A stretch of DNA of 64,000 bases from Paragordius varius. Its lineage: Eukaryota > Nematomorpha. Positions 38,513 to 50,945 of this stretch are shown here, piece after piece. The stretch is taken from the NCBI GenBank assembly GCA_964247055.1, contig OZ176052.1, positions 10,230,001 through 10,294,000 of the forward strand, read 5' to 3'. Positions within the stretch are counted from its first letter, which is position 1; each line of letters opens with the position of its first letter. The notes below the pieces were generated by a model. It had not been told where the DNA came from. It searched no databases and worked only from the letters and a program-made list of their open reading frames with translations. A program made the translations under genes and the position numbers.

Positions 38513-40460
38513 TTTTAAATATATGAACTTTAATAAAATATAAAAATTAGAAATAGCGGCCCGACCTCAAACACCAAACATAAAATACTATATAAATACT
38601 AAACCGAAGAAAGTTAGATATTTGTTGTAAATCAATGTGTAGACTCACGAAATTAATCTGCGACCATTGGCAAAATGGATTATCCAAGTTCGTTCAATTA
38701 AATTATAATATGTATTAAAATATCAAATGAATTTTTATTTGGAGAATATATTTTGGTGTTGTTTTGCATCTGATGCTTGATAATTTAAAATATATTAAAA
38801 GGTTTTGGTTAAAATATAATTATCAATATATTACAATTTCCAACAGTTTTGAGCCTTCAATAGTTTAAAACTTGGACCTAATTATAAATAATTACGTATA
38901 TTTTTGTAGAAATTAATTAAATTCCTTTAAAATTATCTATTTTTGCAATTTTATCATATTTTTTTTATATACCAGTATTTTTAGCTATTTAGCGAAAACT
39001 ACAGAAAAAAATGGCGGCAAATCTGAGGTGAATATCTAATCTGGGTAGAAAAAGGCCCCAAGAGGAAATAATGTTTAGATCGGGGGCGTCAAGCCTGCTC
39101 TCCAAAATTATTTTAGGGCTCGCGAAAAATTTGAATAAACCAAATAGATTTAACATATTATAAATTCGGAATAATCTGAGTAAAATACAAAATTTATATT
39201 ATACCTTTAAATATTATTTTTTATTATAATTTATTCAGAATTATATAATTCATTTATTAACTCCAATAATTGTTCAGTAAAGGGTTATTTTAAAGGCAAT
39301 TAATATATGCCTTATATTACTCTTAAATTCAATTTTATAAAGTACTATAAGTTTTTTAAGGTGAAAATCAATATAAATTTAAACAAACTAGATTCAATTT
39401 TTTATTGAAGAGAAACTTTATTTCTTGATTTATATATGTAGGTATATTTAAATATAACTTTCCAATTTATCCAAAGAAATAAAAATTATTATTAGATATA
39501 TAGTGGCCGTATATTTTTTACGGTCCCATGATTGGAATATAATAAAATATGTATTGATGTCCTTTCGTTATTTTATATTAAAAATGGAGCCCGCCTAGTT
39601 TTTGAGCTAAAAAAGCGGATATTCCTAGTCTAGATAATATCAATTCAAAAAAATTTCAAAACATATATTTTGCATGCAAATAAATAAGAGAATAACTTTT
39701 ACTAAAACGAGACTAAAATAGAAAAAGTAATATGTTATGTATCTATGTACCAAAACAGTTATTAGGTTAAAGTTATAAATAAGGTTCGTGATTATTTCAT
39801 ATTTAGGGTTAAAAATGTTCTAAAAATAAATCCCTACACTAATATTAAAATTAAATATAGCTCAAAAAATATTTTTAAATAACTTTCCCATTTGGTATAT
39901 TTTAAACCTAAAATAAGCAAATATATGTTTCTATGACCCCGAAATCGGGTAAATATCTAACAAATTCCTTTAGAGAAACTATCTATAATTTGTAAAGTAC
40001 ACACATGGTATACACACCTATATTTTTTGATAAACAATAAGGGAGGGGTAAAACCATCTTTTTAACATTAAAATATATAATGTGGTTGAAGCTCAATATT
40101 TTACTTTTGAACAAATTTTTAGCATCCTCGGTGTCTTAATTCAATGTATTTCATAATTCAATATATCATTTCAATATATTCTTGCATATCAATAAGTAAA
40201 TATTATTATATCTTTGCCAATTTAATTGAAAATAATGGCGTATTTTTTTTATAATAAGAAGTATTTGTAAGTGATACAATTGAATTTTGGGATCAAAAAC
40301 CAAAAATTAAAAATTTGAAAAACATAGATGGAATTTCTCTCAACCTATAAGCCGGCACATTTCTTAAAAATTTTTCACCATATCATGATATTTTATTTTT
40401 AAAATATAACTCAACATTATGTGGTATAAAATAGAAAATAAAGATGTAAAGTATTAATTA
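38513..40460. other. Gene-free stretch with old repeat remnants
   Basis: About 38990-39040 holds a fragment of the AAAAATGGCGGC family seen at 45.9, 52.0 and 60.3 kb. About 39090-39620 may be a badly decayed hAT-like copy (GGGCTCGCGAAAA at the left, GAGCCCGCC at the right). The rest shows nothing I can name. Confidence 0.4.
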
Positions 40461-42652
40461 CTAGCGTAAATCTCGTGTTGCTACGCGGCCCGAGGAAGTC
40501 CTTCGGACTTCTGAAGGGGGGGGGGGGGTTACTTGAAAAAAGGGACAATAAAATGATCTACATATGTGGATTATTTCGAAACATTATTTGATAGCTATGA
40601 TCTCATAGGAATCTTAAAACGGTGCATTCATACTAATTTATTGTTTACTTGGGGGAAAAATAGATTTAAAAAATTATTTTTGTGGACTTTGTTTTTTGAA
40701 AAAATGGCATTTTACAGGGGGAGTGGGTAAAAAGAGGACCTAAATCAAAAAAGTGAGTCGACTATGTTCAGCGCGATCAAAAATAAGTAAACAAAAATCA
40801 TATTTGAAATTGAATGGTCCAACACGTTCTCCAAAAAATTGACTTAACCCATTTTTCACACGGGGTGGCCCCGAACTGGGGACCTAATTCCAAAAATGGG
40901 CGAAGCTATTGTCGGGGCATTCATTAATGATTATATTTTTTCGTTATTTGGATTTGAATGCGTTCACCGGTTTTCCGGAAACAGATCACAAAGTTACATG
41001 AGAAATCAGTTTTTCGCGGGTAGCTCCTTACCCAGCAGCTATCATCAAAAAAACGCTTGACTAAAATTTTTGCCTTTTAACAGGGAAAAGGTGGAATCCA
41101 TATTAAGTTTTTACGGTCTCATACCTTGGTCGAAAAATAGATTTAAAAAAATATTTTTGTGGACTTTGTTTTTTGAAAAAGGTGGCATTTCACGGGGGGA
41201 GCGGGTAAAAAGAGGGCCTAAATCAAAAAAGTGGCTCGGCTATGTTCAGCGCAATCGAAAATAGGTAAACAAAAATCATATTTAAAATTGAATTGTCCAA
41301 CACGTTCTCCGGAATGTCTCATAGACACGATTTTTGTGGACTTCTGTTTTCAAAAAAAACCCTTTTTTAACACGGGGTGGGCCCGAACTGGGGGCCTATT
41401 TCAAAAAAAGCAAGAAGCTATTGTCGGGGCATTCATTAATGATTATATTTTTTCGATGTTTGGATTTGAAAGGGTCTACCGGTTTTCCTTTACCAGATCA
41501 CAAAGCCAGCATTTTCCATTTTTATAAATATATAAATTACCATAAATTTAATTATCCATATATCTTTAAACATCCTATACATATGATAGATACTCCTTTC
41601 TCAGCTGCTATCATCAAAGAAACGCTTGACTAAAATTTTTGCCTTTTAACAGGCAATACGAAAAATCCTTCTCGAATTTTTACAGTTCCAATCAAAAAAT
41701 TATTTTTGTGGACTTTGTTTTTTTTGAAAAAAATGGCATTTTACGGGGGTAGCGGGTAAAAGGAGGGCCTAAATCAAAAAAGTGAGTCGACTATGTTCGG
41801 CGCTATCAAAAATAAGTAAACAAAAATCATATTTGAAATTGAATGGTCCAACACGTTCTCCGGAAAATTGTCTCAACCTGTTTTTTACATGGGGTAGGCC
41901 CGAACTGGGACCTAATTCCAAAAAAGGGCGAAGCTATTGTCGGGACATTTATAAATGATTGTATTTTTCGAAGTTTGGATTTGAATGGGTCTACCGATTT
42001 TCCGGAAACAGATCACAAAATTACATGAAAAATCAGTTTTTAGCGGGTAGCTCCTTGCCCAGCAGCTATCATCATTGAAACGCTTGACTAAAATTTTTGC
42101 CTTTTAACTGGGAATATGTGGAATCCATATTGAATTTTTACGGTCTCATACCTAGGGCGTAAAATCGATTTTAAAAATTATTATTGTGGACTTTGTTTTT
42201 TGAAAAAAATGGCATTTTACGGGGGTAGGGGGTAAAAAGAGGGCCTAAATCAAAAAAGTGACTCGACTATTATTATATATGGAATCAATCAGCAAAAATT
42301 ATATAATTTATTATAATATAATATTTCGATTACTACAAGTAATCTTTGTCAAACGTAAAAATAAAATTAAAATATCGGCGCAATCGAAAATAAGTAAACA
42401 AAAAATTATATTTGAAATAGAATGGACCACCACGTTCTCTAGAAAATTCTGTCAAAGACACGATTTTTGTGGACACCCGTTTTTCACACGGGGTGGGCCT
42501 GAACTGGGGGCCTATTTCAAAAAAAGGGCGAAGCTATTGTCGGGGCATTCATTAATGATTATATTTTTTCGAAGTTTGGATTTGAATGGGTCTACCGGTT
42601 TTCCTGTACCAGATCACAAAGCCACCATTTTCCATTTTTATTAATATATAGA
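40461..42652 (-). mobile_element. Helitron-like element, copy 3, with internal tandem amplification
   Basis: Minus-strand 3' end CTAG (40464-40461) with the same hairpin (40511-40495) and adjacent poly-G tract. The minus-strand 5' TC end lies at about 42652 (TCTATATATTAATAAAAATG). The interior carries the block ATTGAATGGTCCAACACGTT ... GGGCGAAGCTATTGTCGGG ... CCAGATCACAAAGCCA about four times in tandem (roughly 40750, 41250, 41800, 42400). About 100 bp of unrelated AT-rich sequence is inserted near 42270-42375. The overlapping open frames here repeat the same pseudo-peptide and are not genes. Confidence 0.7.
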
Positions 42653-43157
42653 TATAAATCTAAAATGTAATTAAAAAGCTTTGTATAAAAATCAAGGTAT
42701 AAAAAAAGTATGTTTGTATTTTAAAAAATAATATATTTGTCATTTTTCTCTTTATAAATTTAATTTTTAAATTTCCGCCTAATGACAACCAGCGGAGAGT
42801 AGTATACTCAATCAGCAAGCCATATGCCAAACTATTTAAGGGTTTATTTTAAAAAAATGGTATAAAAGCGAAAACCTTAAATCATCAATAGATTTGTATT
42901 GTATGATTCTTTCATTGAGATCGATTCTACAAAATCATATTATAATAAATTGAGAAATATTATTTAAACATATATTTTTTGAAAATACATATAAATGATG
43001 AATAATTTAATTTAATTTTTACATTATTTTTGGTCCCTTATGAGTTTAATGCTCACAAACTAGAGGATAACTCAAAAATTAGGGTCTATTAAATGTCAAA
43101 AAGGTGCATGATGATAAGCATGAGGTAATTAACTAGGCCCTTTTATTCAAATAAAAA
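42653..43157. other. Intergenic spacer
   Basis: Between the large Helitron-like element and a hAT-like remnant. No gene seen. Confidence 0.45.
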
Positions 43158-43420
43158 GTGTTCAACACAAATGGCTTCGCGGACCGCATTTTTGACTCAA
43201 AAAGTTTGGCGGGCCGCATCTCATATATATACATGGGCGTTCATCAAAACATTCCCCTATATCATGGGTAAAATTCAAATTGAAAATACCATATAAGAAT
43301 GTAGTTCTTGCAAATCCTATTTAGAAAAATTGTTTAAAATAACCAAATTTACTGAGATTTTGAAAGCACACACGGGTCGCTCGTAAAATGGCACTGATGT
43401 AAATGCTCATTTTGAAGGTC
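43158..43420. mobile_element. hAT-type MITE remnant
   Basis: The left end GTGTTCAACACAAATGGC and the facing boxes GCGGACCGC / GCGGGCCGC match the family consensus. The right end (around CGGGTCGCTCG, 43375) is too decayed to place, and I see no clear target duplication. Confidence 0.55.
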
Positions 43421-43820
43421 TAGTCATTATAGGGGGTGTGCACTGCAATTACAAACACCAATCAAAAAATCAATTTTAATCTATTAAATATAATAGATAA
43501 AGAAATAAGCTTAATTCTTATTAAGCTTAGAGATATCAGGCAGGCAATGAAAGAAAACTGTATCAAAGCAGTTACTCTGAGTTTTAGAAACCTATATATA
43601 TAAACTCAATTTTTCATTTTACGAAAAAATTAACCCCCAAAAAATAAGTATTAAAAAATTAAATAAAAAGACCCATAATAATTGCTTTAATACATCATAA
43701 GTTTTTCAAAAAATTTGCATTTTTTTAAATCTCAAATTATTACTTTGTGATCATTGTCTTACAAATTCTCCCACACTTTTATCTATATTCTCGTTACATT
43801 CAACATATGAATATTTTTAG

Positions 43821-45668
43821 GTAGCTGTACATACACAGTTGCTAATAAACGCACGTTCTAATGGCCAAAATATATTAGTATGTTGGACACCTCTTACATC
43901 TCCAGCAATTTATTCTATGACCGTGGAAAAATGTTACAAAAATGTCAAACCATGCTATAAACAAACTCAGGTACTAATGACTTTTATTACTGTATAAAAG
44001 ATATATCCGACCTTTATACAGTTATTATAAGAGAATGTTAAAATTAGGAGTTTCAAAGTTAAATGGATTAAAAAAGTCTAATGTCCCCCTATAAAAGAAG
44101 TCAGAGTCAAAAAATAATTGATTAATTTATATGTCAATTTTTATATTTTTAATATTTAATTTCCAGCACCCATATAAAATATATCAAAATTTTCAAAAAG
44201 TATTATCTGGTTTATTTTTCCATGAATCTTTAATACATGCGAACCACTATATTGAACGCTACCATTAAATACTATGTTATGGTAGAGGTTTGTGCCAAAA
44301 CGAATTTCATATATTCAAAAAATGTTTTATGATAAAAATGTCGCAGTTTTAATTTTGAGGAGCTCCCGAACCCTCGATTCTTAGTATTGTTCACAATCCG
44401 ACTGTACACATAAAATTGAATTGAAAGTGCGGTCGCCCGTTAATCTTTCTAAAAACACGCTAAAATTGGAAAAATATAATCAAAAATTTTAAAATTTATG
44501 AGCTGTGTGAATCACCAATTTAGTTTTAACAAATCTGAGTTGTGTTTAAAATTATGGAACGAGAACCTGGTACCCTGAAAAATAGAAGTGAAACCAAAGT
44601 AGTTGTTTGGAACCATCCTTGAAATAGGAATAAAACCCTAACTTAGCACGCATATGTAATAATATTTTTATGAAGGATTATATCATTTGATGCAAAAACG
44701 TAATTGCCTAGTTATTATTTTTGACTAACACTTTATACTAAGTGGAATCAATCAAAAAAATGGTATTATAATGTTTGTTTTTTATAATAAAATCTGCTTA
44801 TCTTGGTGGTTAAAAACTCTCAAATCTTGAAAAACAATAATTATAGTTGAACTCTGTAACAGTCACCTAATCTATTGTTATAAAATAATTAATTTGGTCA
44901 AATACTAAAAATGAGGGCGGGAGGTTCCCATACATCCCTACACCATTGACCGACGAAGTAACTGAATTGCACCTACCATATTATATTGGTTAAAATAACT
45001 TATTTTTAGAAAATTACTATTTGTTTTCCTAAATTAAATTTTAATTATCCAATCAATTAAAACATCACTCACACAAACATAGTGGCATCGTGGAATAAAT
45101 GTAAAAATAATATTTTTTTATGGATAAATAAAAATAATTGTGTCCTATTAAGAAATTGGAAAAATAGTTTTAAAAATTAAATAAATCCAATAATTATTTA
45201 GACTTTCAGCTCAGAAATCTGTGTTTAGATTTTTCCCATATTGTACAAAATAGATTATTGCAATTTAGAAGCTGGAATAAATTAAAACGCGATCACTTAA
45301 TTTATTAATTTATTTAGAAATATTTATAACGAATATCTTCCAAAAATAATTGTTTATAGACTGTAATTTTTTTTTTGGATTTTTTGTCAATTCATCATGT
45401 CCTTTTTATATTTTCAGAATTTTGAAATTACATTGCTTTGCCCAAATCAACCACAATTTAATTTGAACCCCTTTTTTTAATATCTACTAATTTTGGATAA
45501 TTTTAAACTTAAAATAAATTATATTCCAGGAAATTTCATCCATCAACGCAAAAAATTCTTCATGTCAAGAGTATGAAAACCTTTACAATGCCAAATACAC
45601 ATTTACCATGACGTATATGATTAAAGTTAAGCCCTACGACAACATATTTAATACCCAAATATCTACAG
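43821..45668 (+). CDS. Two orphan exons resembling a fibronectin-III/cytokine-receptor fold
   Basis: I do not recognise the gene. Exons 43821-43970 and 45530-45668 have good GT-AG borders and join in phase 0: VAVHTQLLINARSNGQ, ILVCWTPLTSPAIYSMTVEK, CYKQTQ, EISSINAKNSSCQEYE, then YTFTMTYMIKVKPYDN. A Trp in the second strand (CWTP), a Y-based C strand and a late Tyr-rich strand ending in PYDN suggest an FN3-like beta sandwich with several Cys. The second exon ends in phase 1, and I could not find a continuing exon before 47.7 kb. The 5' part is also missing. It could be a fast-evolving receptor ectodomain or the remains of one. Confidence 0.4.
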
Positions 45669-45714
45669 GTAAGTATATATCTTTTGTAAAAATCTTAAGA
45701 GTCTAAAATTGAAA

Positions 45715-46030
45715 CAGCTCCAAAACAAGATTGAAAGAACAGCTGATATATTAAAATAAAAATATACACGTTGTTCCTGGTAAAATGGAGCCTGAAAGAT
45801 TTTTAAAGTTGATTAATGACATTTCATAATATACATTTTACTTGTTTGATTAGGGATTTCGAAAAAAATAAAGAAAAATGGCGGCGAAAATGTTTGAGAT
45901 GAAGATTTTTTTCATTTTTTATAAAAAAATTTTTTTGTATAATGCGCCTAAAAGGTTAAAAGCATATTTTAAAATTCGATTTAGTATCTTAAATACTTTT
46001 TAAGATATTTAAAAAATCTGGATGAAACTA
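45715..46030 (+). repeat. GGCGGCGAAAA dispersed repeat, copy 1
   Basis: Ordered blocks: AAAACAAGATTGAAAGAACA, AGCTGATAT, CTGGTAAAATGGAGCCTG, AAAAATGGCGGCGAAAATG, TTTGAGATGAAGATTTTTTT, TATAATGCGCCTAAAAGG, AAAGCATATTTT. The same order is seen at 51.88-52.10 kb and inverted at 60.25-60.47 kb. No ORF; class unknown. Confidence 0.65.
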
Positions 46031-47343
46031 CTCCAAAAGGTCATGGATTATAATTTCACATTTGGAACACATGTGTGTTAAAAAAATAAAAAAAACTGCT
46101 ATTTTTATGAGAAACTAAAATTTTAAAATTTCACATTTATACTTAAATATCATATAACGAAATGTCGAGATGTTAAAATACTCACTATTTTAACAAGGGG
46201 TTACCCTTACGGTCAGATATGCATCAATCCGATAAAACCCAAGCCGATTAGGAAACATAGATTAATTTTCATTGAAAAAAAATGGCTTTTAGGATATTGG
46301 ACAATAACGTTTTAAATTAAATTTAGTTTTATTTACATCATACTTACAACCTATTAGTTTTTCGCCGAAAAAATTCCATCAACAATTTTACATCTTTGTA
46401 CAAAGATTGGTGCAAAATAAGCAATTTATCAGGGAATGCCTCTCGCTTACTAATCGATGATATCTACAGCGTCAGGTTTATTTAATTTATGAATATATGC
46501 ATCGCCTTATATATATGATGTGTTAATTTGTCAAATTGCTGCATAGTTTGCTTTTAAATATTAAAAGCATCATTAATTTATACTACTTCGAAATATTGTT
46601 TTTGAATATTTATTTGGATTTGTTTTATTAAATTATTTATCAGTGGACGAAAGCCTCCGAGTTTCTTTAAAATTGGATAGATTTTTAGCTTTTGATTCTG
46701 GAAAATTTAACACGTAAAGTGATTTATGTTCAAATAAAAGAGCTAGTTTTAAAGCATTTGAAATTCATATATGCACACTGCATAGATTAAGAAAAATCAA
46801 TGTTATTCTCAAATCTTTGACAATCATTTAATTGATTGTCTATGTTATAACCCAATATTCAAACTAAAATTTATAAAATGATATGGTGGTTTAAATCGAA
46901 AAATTCATGTTTATAAAATGACCGTCTAAATTTTAAACCGCCTGATTTACTCTCATATATTGTCTTCAATCCCTGGGAAAAATAAACTTTTTTAAAATAA
47001 TAAACTAAAAAAATTGATGTGCTGCATGTTAAGATTTAAATTTTAATTATTTATACAGTTCTAAATAAAATAGTTATCCTAAAAAATTAGAAAATTATTT
47101 TATAATCATATAAAACGCATTGCATGCTGCTAAATTTTTCAATAATACACATAGATTTTTGGAATAACTCATAAACGAATACTAAGTTTTTTTAAATAAT
47201 TTAACCGCTACAAATTTCAATTGACCAATTTCGCGCTTTTATTTTCCATAAATGCTGTATCTATTCAAAAAATGATCACTTTTTACCGATAAGTAAAATT
47301 TTTATTTATTCAAAATATAGCATCATTCAGACTTTTTGGAAAC

Positions 47344-47631
47344 CTAATCAGAGGTTATTGGAACCATCTGTTTTGATTTGAAACAATCGTCAATTCCTTT
47401 AAATTTAAAGAGCGCTTTTCTAAGTCCTAGTACAATTTTCTTAAGGTTGCTAGATTCATTTTTAACCACATACATAAATAATTTTTTGCTAACTTTATTT
47501 GTATGGTAGCTCAAAGGCCATTTGTAAAAATAATTACTCATACCTGATTTAAAGCAAATGATGAAAATTAAAAAAACTAAAATGATTGATAAAATCGGTG
47601 CGCACCGGGTTGAGAGTAAACCGATAGGCAA
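47344..47631 (-). CDS. Possible exon of a membrane protein (unrecognised)
   Basis: A minus-strand open frame of about 95 codons ends at a stop (TAG). It contains one strongly hydrophobic helix (APILSIILVFLIFIICFKSG) followed by a basic tail (KVSKKLFMYVVKNESSNLKK, then CFKSKQMVPITSD). Codon choice is varied, unlike the surrounding AT-rich noise. There is no ATG at its start, so if real it is a 3' exon of a gene lying at higher coordinates. A strong donor-like GTATGAGT lies just after the helix, so the tail may instead be intron. I assign no function. Confidence 0.25.
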   Translation of the reverse strand: MPIGLLSTRCAPILSIILVFLIFIICFKSGMSNYFYKWPLSYHTNKVSKKLFMYVVKNESSNLKKIVLGLRKALFKFKGIDDCFKSKQMVPITSD

Positions 47632-47748
47632 TATAATGATTCATAAAAAAATCGTTTTGGCCATCAAAAAAATTATGCTAAATGATCAAATAAAATTAGG
47701 AATGTCAATGTATCAAAACATAATAATCATATCTATGGTTTGGTCACC

Positions 47749-48963
47749 ATGAATTTGAAACAATCCAAGCCAGGATTTTTTTCTTATGCCCCAAACGAAA
47801 ACACCCTTAAATCAGTATTGACACACAACAATATTTGGAATTATCTATGGCAGGTTGGTGTATTTCATTTATTTTACATAACATCATTTAATGGAGGGGT
47901 GTCCAACACACGAAAAGCTTCGTAAACTTTTTCAACTCGAAAAATTGGGCGAGCGGCATCGAAAAAATATATACAATTTTTATAATATTTCGATCATGGG
48001 ACTGTAAAAAACGACCACTATTATATCTACTAACTTCTCGTTTGCTACGTTGACCAGATTTTAAAAAATATATTTAGATTCGCCCACATTTTAATCTAGA
48101 AGCTAATTGTCACCTTAAAGAACTGGTAAGTGTAATATATACATATATAAGTATAAAACGGCCTAAAATTCTCCATTTATCGAACAATTAATGTTGTTTC
48201 TAAACGAATTAGCTATAATTTTTAATAAATATTTAAAAATAATATTATCTAGTAAATGTTACAAATTTTATAAAAGTCTATTTTCTTAAAGTATGCTATA
48301 TTGTATTTATTTGTATTTTTTTGGAGGACCCATGCGGCCAAGTGTTGTAGACCCCTCCAGAGATATATATGAGCACTGAATGCTTAATATATAAAATTAT
48401 ATCATTCATCCAAAAATGTTTTGATACATCACTCTCTTTAAAAAATGTTAAATACTTTTTTTCATCTTGACTTTATATGTTCCGCTCCCATTTTTTGCCA
48501 TAAAATCGTAAATATGTTGAATATTAGGATTCATTAATCATAAGGTGATATTTGATTCATAATTTAAAAACATTTCACAAAAAATATACGCTGATTATAC
48601 AGATACCTTTCCATTATATAAATGTCAAATTAATATTTAGTTTAATTAATTTAAATCTTAAAATATTTTTTAATATAGGGATATTACTCAATAGATTTCA
48701 ATGGAAAAATATGGTTGACTATTTGCATGATTACCAATGATGATCTGCTAAAAGATTTTTGTAAAGAACTCACATTTGGTGACATTACACAAAAAAATAA
48801 CAATATAAAATTATATATAAATGATCATTTAATTTCGTTACAAAATTTACATTTTACTGAAAATTTCTTGCTAAATATGACAATCAAAAATACAAGTCAA
48901 AATATTATTTTTCAAACTCTCAGTGAAAACAACTTTATATCATTAAAAGTATCAACATGTTAA
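47749..48963 (+). CDS. Unrecognised small protein, two exons
   Basis: Exons 47749-47853 and 48679-48963 join in phase 0 to give 129 residues: MNLKQSKPGFFSYAPNENTL, IWNYLWQGYYSIDFNGKIWL, ICMITNDDLLKDFCKELTFG, then a beta-rich end (LYINDHLISLQNLHFTENFL, MTIKNTSQNI). The first frame stays open for 70 bp upstream of the ATG, so an earlier exon is possible. The block W.QGYYSIDFNGKIW followed by an acidic helix vaguely recalls the end of a WH1/PH-like domain as in FKBP15, but this is weak. The intron contains a hAT-like remnant. The stop is 5 bp from the stop of the converging ZNRD2-like gene. Confidence 0.5.
47892..48357. mobile_element. hAT-type MITE remnant inside an intron
   Basis: The left end GAGGGGTGTCCAACACACG and the right end AAGTGTTGTAGACCCCTCC are inverted copies. 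Subterminal GGGCGAGCGGC and CATGCGGCC boxes are present. It is longer than its relatives (about 465 bp), and I see no clear 8-bp duplication. Confidence 0.65.
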
Positions 48964-48968
48964 ATAAA

Positions 48969-49391
48969 TTATAAATCTTTTATTATTTTCATATTTTCTA
49001 AACATAATTTAATAGCTTGTAAGCTTTTAATTTTGGTGTCCAAATCAGGGCTCTCTAAATGCGTAGCCAGGTCTTGAATTGTATTCTTTAACATTTGCGA
49101 TGTATTAAACGAGGTTTCAGTATTTATAGAATGATTGTTGTTAAAATTAAAATTTTTTGCTAAATTAATTAAATGATTCATACTTTGTATAGAGTCTGGT
49201 ATAACATTATCGATTTCAGAACAAGCCACACAATAGTTTTCGCCGGAGGGTTTCCGCACTAATATAGTCTAATCTATAAAGTAAAAAATTACATCACAGA
49301 TCGGACAAGTACTATCCAGCATAGTATATCTTTTTAATAGATATTGTCCAATTAGTTTGGATATTTGATCTGAACGACTCGATTCTGGCAT
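48969..49391 (-). CDS. ZNRD2: ZNRD2 (SSSCA1/p27)-like zinc-ribbon protein
   Basis: Small zinc-ribbon protein; the human homologue is an autoantigen linked to mitosis and to cytoplasmic dynein/centromere biology, with no settled biochemical role. Two exons (49391-49293, 49268-48969) are separated by a 24-bp phase-0 intron, giving 132 residues (human 199). The N-terminal helix QISKLIGQYLLKRYTMLDST matches the family's RISRLMGDYLLRGYRML block. CPIC and YCVAC form the four-Cys zinc ribbon, with RKPSGENYCVACSEID matching human RKIYCVACQELD. The C-terminal helical part (DLATHLES, then IKLCLENMKII) resembles the family's end. The shorter length reflects loss of the proline-rich middle. It converges on the orphan plus-strand gene, so the 3' UTRs must overlap. 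Confidence 0.88.
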
Positions 49392-49714
49392 GGGTGCTAA
49401 CTTTAAAATGTTACAATGCAATATATTAAATTATTAGATGCAGGCTTGGAAACTTTTGGATTGGCTCGTTTGCTTATAACTCGAAATTTCCACACTTTGA
49501 TAATTCAATAAGGGTTTATATAATGCGAGACATAATTTGAAATATGCATCCTTCGGTGAATATTAATATTTTGGCAAAAATAATTGTTGAATCGTTTTTA
49601 TGGTATTTTCAAGCATGGTACGTTATAACAACACTTTAAGATATTACAAAAATACCATTCCATATAACATATTGGGCATAGGTGGTATATATATATATAT
49701 ATATATATATATTG
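49392..49714. other. Upstream flank of the ZNRD2-like gene
   Basis: Presumed promoter side of the minus-strand gene. It holds an (AT)n tract at 49686-49712 and no gene. Confidence 0.45.
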
Positions 49715-50945
49715 AAATTTATAAAATTCCGATTCTCATGGTGCTTTTGGTTATAACGATGCTCAGTATGCTAAATAATAATTTTAATGACTAAATGCAT
49801 CCTTTTAAAAAGCTTATTAAAATAATATCAAAAATATTTAAATAAGAAAAGGTAAGCTCCAAAAATCTTAATTTTTTATGTATTGGCTCTATTGATAAAA
49901 GTCCAGAGACTCCGCGTTTATAGGCTACATGTGCGCCAAAAGTGAAAAAAGACAAGGTAATTTATCTGTAATGGTGACCTTATAAAAAATACCACAATAT
50001 TTAATAAGATTCTCTACCAACCAAAAAAAAAAAAATTTTCATTCATACTCAAACATTCCCATATTTTTTTATCATCAATAGCGCAAACATCTTAGAATTG
50101 CCATTATATTATATGTTAAACCATATATCTAAATAATAGATTTAATTCAAATCCAGAGAGAAAAAAATTTACAAAACTTAATTTTGAAATTTTTTTCTAT
50201 TTATTTGGTGTGATTCTATCAGTGACTAAATTTATACGCAATAATTACATAAAAATTATTTAAACTATTCTTACATGTGCCATAAATTATTTAGAACCAT
50301 CAATTTATATTAAATTATTAAATTTAAAATATAAAATTATAAAAAATGTGTGTAAATCTATCATAGCATTGGAGCATCAAATATTCTGACAAATTTGGCT
50401 GCCATTTCGGTAAATTTTTATTATGTTAGGGCACGATTTATTTTTGACATATATTTGAAGACAAGAAATATTCTGACGCGAGAAATTTTCAGCATAAAAA
50501 TTTGATAAAAAAAAGTATATTTATAATATTTTCAAAGGTTTTTGTTTCCATCATGAAAATAGTATCAAATACGCTTCAAACTTTTCCTAAAATCGCCTAA
50601 TATAATTCATATGAATTGATATTAAAATTTAGCATATATTAATATCGTGCAATCTCGGTATTTTTCGTTTTTTAGGAAAACCAATCCATTTTATAGGAGT
50701 TTAAAAATTTGCGACTTTCGGAACTTACATCTAAAAAATGAAATTTTTAGAAAATGTTATTTTGTTTCTCTAAATAGTTTATGATTTGTAAAGTAATATT
50801 TTTTGAAATTTGGCTCTCATAAAAAAATTATCTTAAAAATGTACGCAAATTTTGCCCTTTTATGTGGAGTACTTACCACAAAGTATAAATTCTTTATTCG
50901 CTTGTAAGGAAAACCAAACATTATTATCTTTATATATTCATCAGG
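49715..50945. repeat. Long-inverted-repeat element, copy 2
   Basis: The left end has ATTCTCATGGTGCTTTTGGT and then AAAAATCTTAATTTTTTATG. The right end (about 50690-50945) carries the family's GCGACTTTCGG, TTTATGATTTGTAAAGT and TTTATGTGGAGTA blocks and closes with AAAACCAAACATTATTATC. Same order of landmarks as the copies at 32.1-33.6 and 61.4-63.5 kb. Confidence 0.5.

Noticed and set aside
40461-42652. Overlapping plus-strand open frames of 61-128 codons
   Set aside because: They all translate the same tandem block of the Helitron-like element in different frames, with no conserved frame between copies, so they are repeat by-products.
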